DNA of 64,000 nt from a bacterium (GCA_028869385.1 JAGWSR010000048.1:1-64000); one strand, 5' to 3'; positions 33,247-42,609 are shown, counted from the stretch's first letter. Notes: generated from the sequence alone by a model not told the origin. Numbers and translations are program-made.

Positions 33247-34025
33247 GGCGCGCCGCCGCCGCGTTCGTCGCAGCGGCCGCGCTCTGTACGACCTCCGTCC
33301 GCGCCGCTTGTCCGTTCGCCGAGCAGCCGGCCAAGAGCGTGCAGGTCGAGGCGGGAACGTCGAACGACACGCTAACGCACGGACGAGGCACGTGGAGCGA
33401 ATCCGCGCTCGACGTCGTCGCGCGCAACGGCAATCAAAACTCGCTTTATGCCCGCATCGCCGACGACACGCGTTTCGGTTCGAGCGATCCGAGCTATGAG
33501 GCCGGCGCGTACAGCGCGCTCGACAAGCACCTCATCGCCGATCTCACGGCCTCGTTCAGCCCGACGCACGCCTTCCTCCCGGCAACGACCGAGAGCGGCG
33601 GCCTCGACTGGCGCAGCAACGCGGGCTACGGCTATCAGGTGCAACTCGCACAGCGTAACTACGCCGCGCAGGTCGCATCGATTCAAACGCTCGGAGCCGA
33701 TCGCTACGTCGGAGCCGATCGCTTCGCGCTCGGCGTCACGCTCGCTCGACTGACCGGAGTCCCCGGAACGGCGCTCTCGGAACGCGCGAGCTTCGCGCGA
33801 TATCTCGGTTGCGATAGCGAGACGTTCTCGATCTCCGCCGGACGCGACGTGGAACTCACCGGCGTCGGCAGCGCCCTGGCGGTCTATCGGGCGTACTCTT
33901 ACGACGCCAACGACATCCATTGGTTCACGAAGCGGTTTGCGCTCGATGCGGGCGCTGGGTGGTACGTGCTGCTCGGTGCGTACAATCGCTTCGAGGTGCG
34001 CGTTGCCCTTCGCGAACGGCTCTAG
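33243..34025 (+). CDS. YaiO-like outer-membrane beta-barrel protein
   Basis: The 260-residue protein has a signal peptide (RRAAAAFVAAAALCTTSVRA) and a mature part of alternating short strands with aromatic ends (YGYQVQLAQRNYA, GADRFALGVTL, YAYSYD-like repeats). VYRAYSYDANDIHWF near the C-terminus recalls YaiO, an outer-membrane barrel encoded next to the glycosyltransferase YaiP in Escherichia coli. Here a GT2 gene lies two genes downstream. It may form the export pore of the polysaccharide module. GTG 33243 overlaps the epimerase stop. Confidence 0.65.
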   Translation: MRRAAAAFVAAAALCTTSVRAACPFAEQPAKSVQVEAGTSNDTLTHGRGTWSESALDVVARNGNQNSLYARIADDTRFGSSDPSYEAGAYSALDKHLIADLTASFSPTHAFLPATTESGGLDWRSNAGYGYQVQLAQRNYAAQVASIQTLGADRYVGADRFALGVTLARLTGVPGTALSERASFARYLGCDSETFSISAGRDVELTGVGSALAVYRAYSYDANDIHWFTKRFALDAGAGWYVLLGAYNRFEVRVALRERL

Positions 34026-35139
34026 CCTCTTCGTCAATGTCATCGCAGCCAGCGTCGCACTTTTCGCACTGCTCGCGGTCTCGCTGCTCGTCGCACTCGT
34101 CGTGGTGCGCTCGCGCAACGCGGTTCTCCGACGTCGCCGTGCGCGACTGACCTCGGCGTGGCGCGCGGTGTTCACCACCGCCTACACCGGCGCGCCGGAG
34201 CCCGATCCGCTCCCGCGAATTCGCCGCGCCGATTGGTTTACGGTCCTCCAGCTCTTCGTACAATTTCACGACATCCGCGATAAGGATCGCCCCCGCGCGA
34301 ACGAGGTCTTTCCCAAGTTGGATGCGCTCGCGCGCCGCTTGCGGCTCGATGACTACGCGCTCTCGCTGCTGCACCGTGGTGACGACGCCGACAAGATCCT
34401 CGCCCTCAACGCCCTCGGGCATCTGCGCGATCCGCGCGCGTTCGACACGGCCGAGCGTCTCGCGAAGAACGATGGTCCGGAGCTCTCTCGCGCGGCGGCG
34501 CACTGCGCGCTGCGGACCGAGCCCGAATTCATCGCGCGCGTGCTCGAACTCGTCGGCGCACGCGAGGAGTGGATTCGCTCGCGCATCGAGATGATGCTGC
34601 GCGAGGTAGATCCGCACCGCTTGGATCGCGCGATGCTCGGTGCGATCGCCGACGCCGACGACGCCGGTCGGACGCGCTTGCTCGACTTCGTCCGATTCTG
34701 CACCCCCTCCACGGCGCGCGCGATTTCGAAGGCCGTGATCGAGACCACGAACGATGTCGAGGTCGTCGCCGCGGCGCTGCGGTCGCTCGCACCGCTCGCG
34801 GGACCCGACGACCGCGAGATCGCGCTCGCCTTCAGCCGCAACGCCGAGGCGGTCGTGGCGCTCTCCGCGTTGCGCGTACTGCGCAAGTGCGTGCGCTATG
34901 ACGACCGGGATCTCTTGGTCGAACTGACGGCAAATCGCGATTACTGGGTGCGGCTGCGGGCGGCGGAGGTGGTGGTCGAACTCTACGGCGAGACCGGACT
35001 CGCGCAGGAGTTCGCCGATCTTCACCCCGACCGCTACGCGCGCGATGCCGTCCGTCAGGCACTCGCCGAGCGGCGGCGCATGCAGTTGAGGCGCGAACGG
35101 GCGGATCGCCGTGCGGGCGCGAAATCCGCGGGCGGATGA
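34003..35139 (+). CDS. Membrane-anchored HEAT-repeat protein
   Basis: The 378-residue protein has one N-terminal helix (about 11-35) and then a basic stop-transfer segment. The soluble region is made of helical pairs (ILALNALGHLRDPRAFD, VALSALRVLRKCVRYDD, RDYWVRLRAAEVVVELYG-like units), which are HEAT repeats. HEAT proteins act as scaffolds. Genes for a YaiO-like barrel and a GT2 flank it, so it may couple synthesis to export. The start is uncertain; TTG 34003 has GAGG nearby, and the frame is open further upstream. Confidence 0.75.
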   Translation: MPFANGSSLFVNVIAASVALFALLAVSLLVALVVVRSRNAVLRRRRARLTSAWRAVFTTAYTGAPEPDPLPRIRRADWFTVLQLFVQFHDIRDKDRPRANEVFPKLDALARRLRLDDYALSLLHRGDDADKILALNALGHLRDPRAFDTAERLAKNDGPELSRAAAHCALRTEPEFIARVLELVGAREEWIRSRIEMMLREVDPHRLDRAMLGAIADADDAGRTRLLDFVRFCTPSTARAISKAVIETTNDVEVVAAALRSLAPLAGPDDREIALAFSRNAEAVVALSALRVLRKCVRYDDRDLLVELTANRDYWVRLRAAEVVVELYGETGLAQEFADLHPDRYARDAVRQALAERRRMQLRRERADRRAGAKSAGG

Positions 35140-36572
35140 CGCACGCGCTTCACCAGGCTTGGGACGCGACGATCTATGCGATCGAGTACTTTCTCTTCGC
35201 GTATTTCTTGATCGTCAACGGGTACTACGTGTTCACGGGCGCGGTGGCGCTCGTGCGTTTGCCGTGGTTCGTGAAACTGCATCTCACCGATCCGGTGCGT
35301 CGCTCGAACTCGACCCTCGATCAACCCGTGAGCATGCTCGTGCCCGCCTTCAACGAGCGCGAGATCATCGTCAAGTCGCTCGAATCCATGCTCTCGCTCG
35401 ACTACGCGAACTTCGAAGTCATCGTGATCAACGACGGGTCGAGCGACGACACGCTCGAGCTCTTGGACGAAGCCTTCGAACTCGAGCCCTACCAGGGCAT
35501 CTATCGCGTCGAGATCCCGACCGCCGAGGTGATCGAGATATACCAGTCGGCGATCTATCCCGAACTCAAAGTGATCGATAAGAAGAACGGCGGCAAGGGC
35601 GACGCGCTCAACGCCGGGATCAACCTCGCGCGTTTCCCGTTACTCTTCAGCGCCGATGCGGATTCGTATTACCATCGCCAGACGCTGCAGTGGATGACCG
35701 AGCCGTTCCAAAAGGATCGCCGCACCGTCGTCGTCGGCGGGGCCATCGCCGTCGGCTTGCCCGAGCGCGATAAGAACGGCGGACAATTCCAGACCGAACT
35801 GCCCAAGAAGCTGATTCAGCGCTTCCAGGTGCTCGAGTACCTCCGCGCCTTTCTTGCGACGCGGATGGGTTTCGCCCCAATGAACGCGCTCGGCATCGTA
35901 TCGGGCGCGTGCGGCCTCTGGAAGCGCGACATCCTCGTGGCGTGCGGTGGCTTTCGTGCCGACACGATTTGGGAAGACATGGAGATGACGCTGCGCGTCC
36001 ATAACTTCTGCATCAACACCGGACGGCCGTATCGCATCGACTTCACCCCGTACCCGGTGTGCTGGACCGACGTTCCCGGCTCTCTGCAGGTGCTCTACAA
36101 CCAGCGCAAGGGCTGGCATCGGCACATGTCGGAGTGCATGATGATCCATCGCAAGCTGCTCTTCGGCAACGGCGGCTTTTTTAGTTGGGTGACGATGCCC
36201 TATCTCTTTATCTTCGAATGGCTCGCCCCGGTCGTGATCGTCTTCGGAACGATCTTCACGATCGTGACCGCCGCGGTCGGCATCGTGGACTGGGCGGCGC
36301 AGGTCTGGCTCCTCGGACTCGTCTTCGTGCTCGCGATCATGAGTTCGGTCGTCTCGATCTTACTCGACGAGATCTCGTTCACGGCGTATCGCTTGAGCAG
36401 CGTGTGGGCGCTGCTCGTCGCCACCGTCCTCGAGAATTTCGGCTATCGGCAGTTCGTGCTTGCCGCCAACTTCATGGGGCTCGTCGCCTGGCTCACGCAT
36501 CAGCCGATTCGGGGCAGCACGAAATATCCGGGCTTCTTCGTCCAAGCGTGGACGCCGAAGCGACGCGAGTAA
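35136..36572 (+). CDS. Processive GT2 glycosyltransferase (NodC/PgaC-like)
   Basis: This 478-residue membrane enzyme has one N-terminal helix, a GT-A domain and three to four C-terminal helices. Motifs are VPAFNEREII, NDGSSDDT, the DxD in FSADADSYY, WEDMEMTLRVH, and NQRKGWHRH, a form of the Q-x-x-R-W processivity motif. It should polymerise a UDP-sugar at the inner membrane. ATG 35136 overlaps the HEAT gene by 4 bases. Together with the dehydrogenase and epimerase it forms the core of an exopolysaccharide module. Confidence 0.88.
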   Translation: MTHALHQAWDATIYAIEYFLFAYFLIVNGYYVFTGAVALVRLPWFVKLHLTDPVRRSNSTLDQPVSMLVPAFNEREIIVKSLESMLSLDYANFEVIVINDGSSDDTLELLDEAFELEPYQGIYRVEIPTAEVIEIYQSAIYPELKVIDKKNGGKGDALNAGINLARFPLLFSADADSYYHRQTLQWMTEPFQKDRRTVVVGGAIAVGLPERDKNGGQFQTELPKKLIQRFQVLEYLRAFLATRMGFAPMNALGIVSGACGLWKRDILVACGGFRADTIWEDMEMTLRVHNFCINTGRPYRIDFTPYPVCWTDVPGSLQVLYNQRKGWHRHMSECMMIHRKLLFGNGGFFSWVTMPYLFIFEWLAPVVIVFGTIFTIVTAAVGIVDWAAQVWLLGLVFVLAIMSSVVSILLDEISFTAYRLSSVWALLVATVLENFGYRQFVLAANFMGLVAWLTHQPIRGSTKYPGFFVQAWTPKRRE

Positions 36573-36644
36573 CAGGAAACGGGCAGGAGTAGCGCGCGCT
36601 CGCAGCGGACCTCATTTTGGTTCACTCGTCCCGGAGGTTGATCG

Positions 36645-37655
36645 ATGTCTACGCTTCGATCCGTTCTGCTCGTCCTGATCGCCGTCGTGCGCTTCGCGAT
36701 CAATCTCGTCGGGTACGTCGCCGCGCTCGCGTACCTGGTGCTCTTCGCCTTCGAGTTCTTCCACGCGCCGCGGATCGAGAGCACGCGCGTCGTCGTCGAG
36801 GCGGGGCATCTGCTCGCGCCGTCGATTCACAAGCTCTCCGGGTGGTTTGGATGGCATTGGCCGCGGGCGGGGGCGCCGAATTTCGCACCCCTGATTCTCG
36901 CGATCGTCGTGCTCTTCGTACGCAGTTTCGTCGAAGGCTTGATCCTGCGGCTCGACTACCTGTTGCGGCGCGTTGCGAAGGCGCAGCCGCGCCGCCGTCT
37001 CGACGCCGCGGGTGCCGCGCAGGCCGCCGCCGCGAGCCGATACTCGGGCACGGCCGAGAGCGAACAGCAACGTGCGGCGCTCCTCAAGCGCTATCGCGAG
37101 ATCGAAGACTCGCTCAAGTCTTCCGAACGCAAGCTCTGCACGTTCCTCTCGATCGACGTCGTCGGCTCGACGAAGATGAAGGTGGGCGAACGTGAGACCG
37201 CGATCGCCGCGACCTTTCAAGCCTACGAAGAGATGGTAAAATCGGCGTTTGCCGACTACGGCATGTGGAAGGCGACGTGGACGCCCGACGGGGTGATGGC
37301 GGCGTTCCTCGATCGCGAACTCGCGCTGCGAACCGCGCAGCACGTCCTCACCTCGCTCGATGCCTTCAACCGGCACGAGAATCATCTGCGTACGCCCTTC
37401 AAGGTGCGGTGCGGCTTGAACGAAGGCGAGGTCGTGATCTACGAAGATAGCGCGCTCGAAAAAGTCAGCGATCACTCCATCGACATCGCGGGGCACATGC
37501 AGAAGTACGCCGACGAAGATACGCTGCTCGTGAGCGACGTGCTCTACAATAAACTCGGGAATCCGCCGGGCTTCGTCTCAACCGGACGCGAGGTTGACGG
37601 GTTCCAAACCTATGCGTGGACTCCGAGCGCGGAGTCCACTTCATCCGAACCTTAG
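36645..37655 (+). CDS. Class III nucleotide cyclase-like membrane protein with altered active site
   Basis: The 336-residue protein has three hydrophobic segments in the first 115 residues, then a cytoplasmic cyclase domain. Metal-binding Asp171 (FLSIDVVGST) and Asp215 (WTPDGVMAAF) are present. The transition-state motif that normally reads N-x-x-x-R is D280-I-A-G-H284, so the Asn and Arg are replaced. It may be catalytically weak or act as a sensor. It follows the GT2 gene after 72 bases and may regulate polysaccharide production. Confidence 0.8.
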   Translation: MSTLRSVLLVLIAVVRFAINLVGYVAALAYLVLFAFEFFHAPRIESTRVVVEAGHLLAPSIHKLSGWFGWHWPRAGAPNFAPLILAIVVLFVRSFVEGLILRLDYLLRRVAKAQPRRRLDAAGAAQAAAASRYSGTAESEQQRAALLKRYREIEDSLKSSERKLCTFLSIDVVGSTKMKVGERETAIAATFQAYEEMVKSAFADYGMWKATWTPDGVMAAFLDRELALRTAQHVLTSLDAFNRHENHLRTPFKVRCGLNEGEVVIYEDSALEKVSDHSIDIAGHMQKYADEDTLLVSDVLYNKLGNPPGFVSTGREVDGFQTYAWTPSAESTSSEP

Positions 37656-37669
37656 CTGTGGAGGCTTGA

Positions 37670-40216
37670 ATGGTCCGATATCTGTGCGGAGTGGCGTCGT
37701 GTGCGGCGCTGCTCCTTTCGTTTACCCCGCTCGGCGCGCGCGCGCAAGCGGCGCCGAGTGCCGCATCCGCGGCATCGGCGAAACCCGCCGAGCTCACCGC
37801 CTTCGTGAAAGGCGCCGACGTGCGCGACGGCATGCTGCCGATCGTGAGCAAGAACGGCAAGATCTTTCTCGAGGTCGCGACGTCGCAACTCGGCCAAGAT
37901 TTCATCGAGACCGCGATTCCCGCGACGGGACTCGGCGGCTTCGGTCCAGCGCCGGGTGAGCCGTACGTTGCGCCCGCGCGAATGCTGCGTTTCGAACGCA
38001 TCGGCGACACGGTCGTGCTGCGCTATCCGAACGCCTTCGCGCTGACGGGTTCGAACGCTCCCGCCGCGGACGGCGTCGCGCAATCGCTGCCGGATTCGGT
38101 CGTCGCGGTCGTGCCGATCGTCGCCGAGGATGCGAATCACGTGCTGATTTCGGCGGATCCGTTTTTGGGAGACGTCGCCGACCTCGCCGCGAGCTTTCGC
38201 GCGTTGAGTCCGAACCCGGCCCACGGCTACGCACTCGATCCGCACCGCGCGTTCTTCGTCGCGGCGAAGGCGTTCGCGAAGAACGACGTGCTGCGCGTGG
38301 ATCAGACGTGGGAGTCGCGCGATCCGGCGACCATCGACAACGCGCCCGACGCGCGCAGCGTCGAGGTGAAGATGACCTACAACATCATCGCGGCGCCGCA
38401 CGACGGCTTCGTGCCGCGCGTGTACGATCCGCGCGTCGGGTACTTCTCTCAGCCGCTCTTGGATTTCGCGACCGACGACGTGCTGCGTCGCGACGTACAC
38501 TACATCACGCGCTGGAACTTCGGACCGCGCGACTCGGCGGCGCCGGTGCACGCGCAGAATCCGATCGTCTTTTACCTGAGCAACGACATTCCGGTCGAAT
38601 ACCGTCAGACGGTGAAGGATGCGCTGCTCACCTGGAACGCGGCGTTCGAGAAGATCGGCATCCTCGACGCGGTCGAAGTCAAGCAGCAGCCGAGCGATCC
38701 CGCGTGGGATCCCGATGACATCCAGCACAACATGGTGCGTTGGATCGATACGAGCAAGCCGCAGTACGGCGCCGAGGCGTTGATCGTGGACGATCCTCGC
38801 TCCGGTGAGGAACTCAACGTCGGCGTCAACTTCGACGCCGTCGAAGGCCCGGGCGGACGCCTGACCTACAAGTATCTGATCGCCCCCGCGCGCGGATTGC
38901 CCGACTCGAAAGCCGCGGAAGCCGCGTTCGCACAAGAGCTCGTGCGCTCGGTCATCCTGCACGAGTCCGGACACGATCTCGGCCTGCAGCACAACTTCAT
39001 CGCCTCCGAAGCCTACACCGCCAAAGACTTGCAGAGCAAAGCCTTCACGCAGAAGTACGGCGTCGCGAACTCGGTGATGGAGTACAGCCCGACGAACCTC
39101 TGGCCGAAAGGCACGCCGCAGGGCGATTACGACCAACTCGTACTCGGGCCGTATGACTATTACGCCGTGAATTACGGTTACGGATACATTCCGGCCTCGG
39201 CATCGCCCGCGCAGGTGCGCGCCACGCTGGCGCATTGGGCCTCGCGCTGGAACGAGCCGTACTATCGCTTCGCGAGCGACGAAGATGCGCAAGGCTTCGC
39301 GAGCGGTCACTCGGTCGATCCGCGCGTCGTCACCGACGATCTCACGAACCATCCGCTGGCGTGGTGCGCAACGCAGATGACGATGCTCCACGGCGAGCTC
39401 GATAATCTCGGCGCACGCTTTCCCGAGGCGGGCATGCCCTACGACGAAGCGCGTGCCGCATTCGCCGTGCCGATGCGTTGGTATCTCCATTGCGCCACCA
39501 TGCCCGCGCACACCATCGGCGGCGAGTATCTCTCGCGCGCCGTCAAGGGCGAGCCGGGTTCGGCTCCGCCGCTCTCGCCCGTCTCGCGCGGCGAAGAACG
39601 GGCGGCCTGGAACCGCTTGAGCGACTGGCTCTTCGCCGACGCTCCCTGGCGTTTCAAACCCTCGGTGCTCGACATGCTCACCTACTCCGAAGTGAGTTCG
39701 CTCTCGGTCGACGCGCAGTGGGCGTACAACCCGACGCCTCGTCACGACGTGCCGGTCGTCGAAACCGTCGGCGCGGCGCAACTAGCGACGCTGCGCGAAC
39801 TCTTCTCGCCGCTGCGCCTCCAGCGCATCGACGAGATGGCGTTGACGTTCGGCCCGGGCAAGACGATGAGCCTGACCGATCTCTTCGACTGGTCGCAGGC
39901 GAGCATCGTGGGCAGCATCGCGAGCGGGAAGGCGACCTCCGACGGCGTCGTGCGTCGCAACCTGCAAGTGATGTATGCGAAGTTCCTCGGCGACATGCTG
40001 ACGGCACCGAAGCCGGGAACGCCGAGCGACGCGCAGGCACTCGCTCGCGCGAATCTCGAGCAGTTACGTCACGATGCGACCGTCGCGTCGCGTGATGGAA
40101 AGCTCGATGCGTTGACGCGTGCGCACCTCGAGGAGCTCGCGTCCATCGCCGATCAGGCGTTGAGCGCGCGAGCGGTGATCGCGGCGCCGATGCCGCACGC
40201 GCCCGGACAACCCTAG
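37670..40216 (+). CDS. Secreted zinc metalloprotease of the DUF5117/DUF4953 type
   Basis: This 848-residue protein has a signal peptide (cleavage near ARAQA at 27) and a long N-terminal beta-rich domain. The metzincin zinc site HESGHDLGLQHN has His431, His435 and His441, and a Met-turn SVMEYSP follows about 30 residues later. This layout fits the DUF5117-DUF4953 family of large extracytoplasmic proteases. The C-terminal 350 residues are mostly helical. It begins 14 bases after the cyclase gene; a functional link is not clear. Confidence 0.85.
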   Translation: MVRYLCGVASCAALLLSFTPLGARAQAAPSAASAASAKPAELTAFVKGADVRDGMLPIVSKNGKIFLEVATSQLGQDFIETAIPATGLGGFGPAPGEPYVAPARMLRFERIGDTVVLRYPNAFALTGSNAPAADGVAQSLPDSVVAVVPIVAEDANHVLISADPFLGDVADLAASFRALSPNPAHGYALDPHRAFFVAAKAFAKNDVLRVDQTWESRDPATIDNAPDARSVEVKMTYNIIAAPHDGFVPRVYDPRVGYFSQPLLDFATDDVLRRDVHYITRWNFGPRDSAAPVHAQNPIVFYLSNDIPVEYRQTVKDALLTWNAAFEKIGILDAVEVKQQPSDPAWDPDDIQHNMVRWIDTSKPQYGAEALIVDDPRSGEELNVGVNFDAVEGPGGRLTYKYLIAPARGLPDSKAAEAAFAQELVRSVILHESGHDLGLQHNFIASEAYTAKDLQSKAFTQKYGVANSVMEYSPTNLWPKGTPQGDYDQLVLGPYDYYAVNYGYGYIPASASPAQVRATLAHWASRWNEPYYRFASDEDAQGFASGHSVDPRVVTDDLTNHPLAWCATQMTMLHGELDNLGARFPEAGMPYDEARAAFAVPMRWYLHCATMPAHTIGGEYLSRAVKGEPGSAPPLSPVSRGEERAAWNRLSDWLFADAPWRFKPSVLDMLTYSEVSSLSVDAQWAYNPTPRHDVPVVETVGAAQLATLRELFSPLRLQRIDEMALTFGPGKTMSLTDLFDWSQASIVGSIASGKATSDGVVRRNLQVMYAKFLGDMLTAPKPGTPSDAQALARANLEQLRHDATVASRDGKLDALTRAHLEELASIADQALSARAVIAAPMPHAPGQP

Positions 40217-40246
40217 CGCGCCGAGCTCACGACGGCGCATCCGTGT

Positions 40247-40972
40247 TTACGGGTGCGCCGTCGGCGGCGGCGGGATGTTGGGGCAATCCGCGTTGAGCTT
40301 CGTTCCGCCGTAGGCCTTCGAATTCTGCATGATGTACTGCACGGCGGGCGGCTCGCTCGCGCGCTGCGCGACGGGCGGAAACTGAAAGAACATCGGCGCG
40401 CTCGAACTCGGATTGAACGGGTCGAACTCCTCGGTCTTGAAACGCCACGTCCAGTCGAGCGGCACCGACTCCGAGGAGCCGTCGGCGTAGTGCACGATCG
40501 CGGTGACGTTGCTGCGCTCGAAGAATCCCGTCTTCGCGTTATACACCGCCGGGCCGCGCGCGCTGAAATCCACGGCGCCGCACGGCGCTCCGCCGCCGCC
40601 CGCTCCCGTGCCGGTCGAGCCCGTTCCGCTTCCTTGCGTTCCCTCACCCAGGCTGCCGGCGCCCGCACCCTTTCCGGCGCCCGCGCCTTGGCCCGGCGTC
40701 GGCGCGACGGTATCCCAAATCGGTTTGGTGTTGAGCGTCTTCGGCGGCTTCACGCGGTTCGCACCCAAATGCTTGATCGTCTCTTTGTGCGCGGCCTTGC
40801 CCGCAGGCTGCGGCACGACGACGGGCGCGGTGGTCGGAACGCTGTTCGAGCGAACCGGCGAGATCGCGTGGATGGGCGGTGGCGTGGGGCTCGGCGTCGG
40901 CGTGGGTTTTCGTTCGATGCGCGCGAGGGTCACGCGCTCCACGCGTTCGCGTGGCGGCTCGCGCTTCGGCAA
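40247..40972 (-). CDS. TonB-like energy transducer with an unusual start
   Basis: The 241-residue protein has a proline-rich stretch (KPTPTPSPTPPP), a glycine-rich linker and a C-terminal domain with paired cysteines (APCGAVDF and NADCPN). This resembles TonB-type proteins that span the periplasm to power outer-membrane receptors, though the TonB C-terminal consensus is not clear. TTG 40972 is the first usual start. However, the same frame continues upstream to about 41122 and encodes a transmembrane-like segment (RRITVAIALSIAIHEILAAF) without any ATG, GTG or TTG. The real N-terminus probably lies there. Confidence 0.65.
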   Translation of the reverse strand: MPKREPPRERVERVTLARIERKPTPTPSPTPPPIHAISPVRSNSVPTTAPVVVPQPAGKAAHKETIKHLGANRVKPPKTLNTKPIWDTVAPTPGQGAGAGKGAGAGSLGEGTQGSGTGSTGTGAGGGGAPCGAVDFSARGPAVYNAKTGFFERSNVTAIVHYADGSSESVPLDWTWRFKTEEFDPFNPSSSAPMFFQFPPVAQRASEPPAVQYIMQNSKAYGGTKLNADCPNIPPPPTAHP

Positions 40973-41117
40973 GAGCGGCGGGATGAATGCCGCGAGGATT
41001 TCGTGGATCGCGATCGAGAGCGCGATCGCGACGGTGATGCGGCGCGCATACGCGGAGCCGAAGACAGCGCCGAGCCATCCGGATGCGGATGACTCGGCGT
41101 TGCCGGGTGGGGTTCGT

Positions 41118-41414
41118 CTATTCAGGGTTGACGCCGTACGTTTGCAGATACCACTGCTTGAACTGATCGTAGGTCGGATAGTAGCCGTACTTGTGGTAGA
41201 ACCAGTCGCGGTAGGCTTCTTGCCGACGCGTCACTTCTTGCTGCTGGGCGCGCTTCTCGCGCACCTTGTGGTTGTAGTTGGTGACCAGGATGCCGGCCGC
41301 GGTGCCGAGCAGGATGATGTTGCGGGTGCTCGCAGCTCCGTCGGCGAGCGCCGGTGCGGCCATGCCGACCGAGAGCGCCGCCGCGAGCGCGGCCGCCATT
41401 ACTCGCTGTTTCAT
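41118..41414 (-). CDS. Small secreted protein of unknown function
   Basis: The 98-residue protein has a signal peptide (KQRVMAAALAAALSVGMAAP, cleavage near ALADG). A short hydrophobic segment (NIILLGTAAGILVTNYN) follows, then a highly charged helix (KVREKRAQQQEV) and an aromatic C-terminus rich in Tyr and Trp (YRDWFYHKYGYYPTYDQF). No family is recognised. It is upstream of the TonB-like gene on the same strand, and the two open frames nearly touch, so they may be co-transcribed. Confidence 0.65.
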   Translation of the reverse strand: MKQRVMAAALAAALSVGMAAPALADGAASTRNIILLGTAAGILVTNYNHKVREKRAQQQEVTRRQEAYRDWFYHKYGYYPTYDQFKQWYLQTYGVNPE

Positions 41415-41597
41415 ATCTCTCCTAACGTTCTGCCCGTCTCGCGTGGTTCCCGACGAGCTTCATTATCGTGACCTTACCCCGTTTGCGCCGGATCACGCAA
41501 GCGTGAAGGCCCGCCCGGCGGGGCGGCCGCCCGCTTCTCGCTCGTGGATCGAAGCGTGAAAAGGCTCGTCTCCTCCGGCCTCGAAAGCCCGTTCCCC

Positions 41598-42110
41598 GTG
41601 GATACCGATCGTTTAATTCGCGCAATTCCCGACTTCCCGATTCCGGGAATCCTGTTTCGGGACATCACGCCGATGCTCAAGGATAAAGACGGCTTCAAAG
41701 AGGCGGTGGACATGTTCGTCAACCGTTTCAAGGGGCGCGGTATCGATTACGTGGTCGGGATCGAGGCGCGCGGCTACATGCTCGGCGCGCCGCTTGCCTA
41801 CGCGATCGGTGCGGGCTTCATTCCGGTCCGTAAGCCGGGCAAGCTGCCGTACAGCAAACTCTCGGAGTCGTACGCGCTCGAGTACGGCACCAACTCGCTC
41901 GAGATCCACGCCGATGCGCTCGGATCCGGCGACCGCGTGGTCGTCGTCGACGATCTGCTTGCGACCGGCGGTACCGCCGCGGCAACGCGCCGGTTGCTCG
42001 AGCGGCTCGGTGCGAACGTCGACGCTTTCGCGTTCCTCATCGAGCTCGAGGCGCTCAAAGGGCGCGATGTGCTCACAGGGGTGGACGTTGTCTCCTTCGT
42101 CACGTATTAG
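41598..42110 (+). CDS. apt: Adenine phosphoribosyltransferase
   Basis: This 170-residue enzyme makes AMP from adenine and PRPP. It has IPDFPIPGILFRDITP, GIEARGYMLG, RKPGKLPY and the PRPP loop VVVVDDLLATGGTAAAT. GTG 41598 gives the normal family N-terminus and length. GTG codons at 41544 and 41556 would add up to 18 non-family residues. The next gene begins within its 3' end. Confidence 0.94.
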   Translation: MDTDRLIRAIPDFPIPGILFRDITPMLKDKDGFKEAVDMFVNRFKGRGIDYVVGIEARGYMLGAPLAYAIGAGFIPVRKPGKLPYSKLSESYALEYGTNSLEIHADALGSGDRVVVVDDLLATGGTAAATRRLLERLGANVDAFAFLIELEALKGRDVLTGVDVVSFVTY

Positions 42111-42543
42111 CATCGCGCTCGCCGCGGCGCTGCTGCTGCTTCCGACCGCCGCGCTCGCGCGTCGGCACGCGCCGCCGACGCCCACACCGAGCGTCGCGCC
42201 GACGCCGACCTTGCCGCCGGAGAACCCCACGATCACCCGGCTCGCGCTGCGAGAGTTCGTGGCGTGGCAGGCCGACGCGGTGGATCCGAGTCACTATGCC
42301 GCGATCACGCGGGCGAAGCTCGTTCCCGACAAGGTGGCGGCGACGTCGAAGCAGCTCGGTCCCTATGGTGCGCTCAAGAGCGTGGAGTGGATCGGCAACT
42401 TCGGCATCGAGGGCGGTCCGCCCGGAGTCATCGGGTACATTTACCGGATGCACTGCGCGAACGCGGCGATCTACGAAGAGATCACCGTCGCTCCCGACGG
42501 CAAGATCGACGGCATCATCTTCCGCGATACGCTCCAGCAGTAA
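42088..42543 (+). CDS. Small secreted protein of unknown function
   Basis: The 151-residue protein begins with a hydrophobic signal sequence (ISIALAAALLLLPTAALA) and a threonine- and proline-rich linker. A small alpha/beta domain with WIGNFGIEGG and IYRMHCANAAIYEEI follows. TTG 42088 has an AGGGG site 6 bases upstream; ATG 42067 is an alternative. It overlaps apt and precedes the RelA/SpoT gene by 66 bases. The fold resembles SnoaL or DUF3887-type domains, but I do not assign it. Confidence 0.6.
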   Translation: MSPSSRISIALAAALLLLPTAALARRHAPPTPTPSVAPTPTLPPENPTITRLALREFVAWQADAVDPSHYAAITRAKLVPDKVAATSKQLGPYGALKSVEWIGNFGIEGGPPGVIGYIYRMHCANAAIYEEITVAPDGKIDGIIFRDTLQQ

Positions 42544-42609
42544 TTTTACCGGCGCTAGAACCATTGGACGGGACCGGGGCGTTTATGGGAGTATAGACGG
42601 ATACTCGCC

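Noticed and set aside
37652-39781. A 709-residue minus-strand open frame opposite the metalloprotease
   Set aside because: The plus-strand frame carries a signal peptide and zinc site; the minus-strand frame shows only shadow composition.
42564-42597. TTGGAC and TATAGA as a promoter for the RelA/SpoT gene
   Set aside because: The spacing of 22 bases is too long for a standard promoter.
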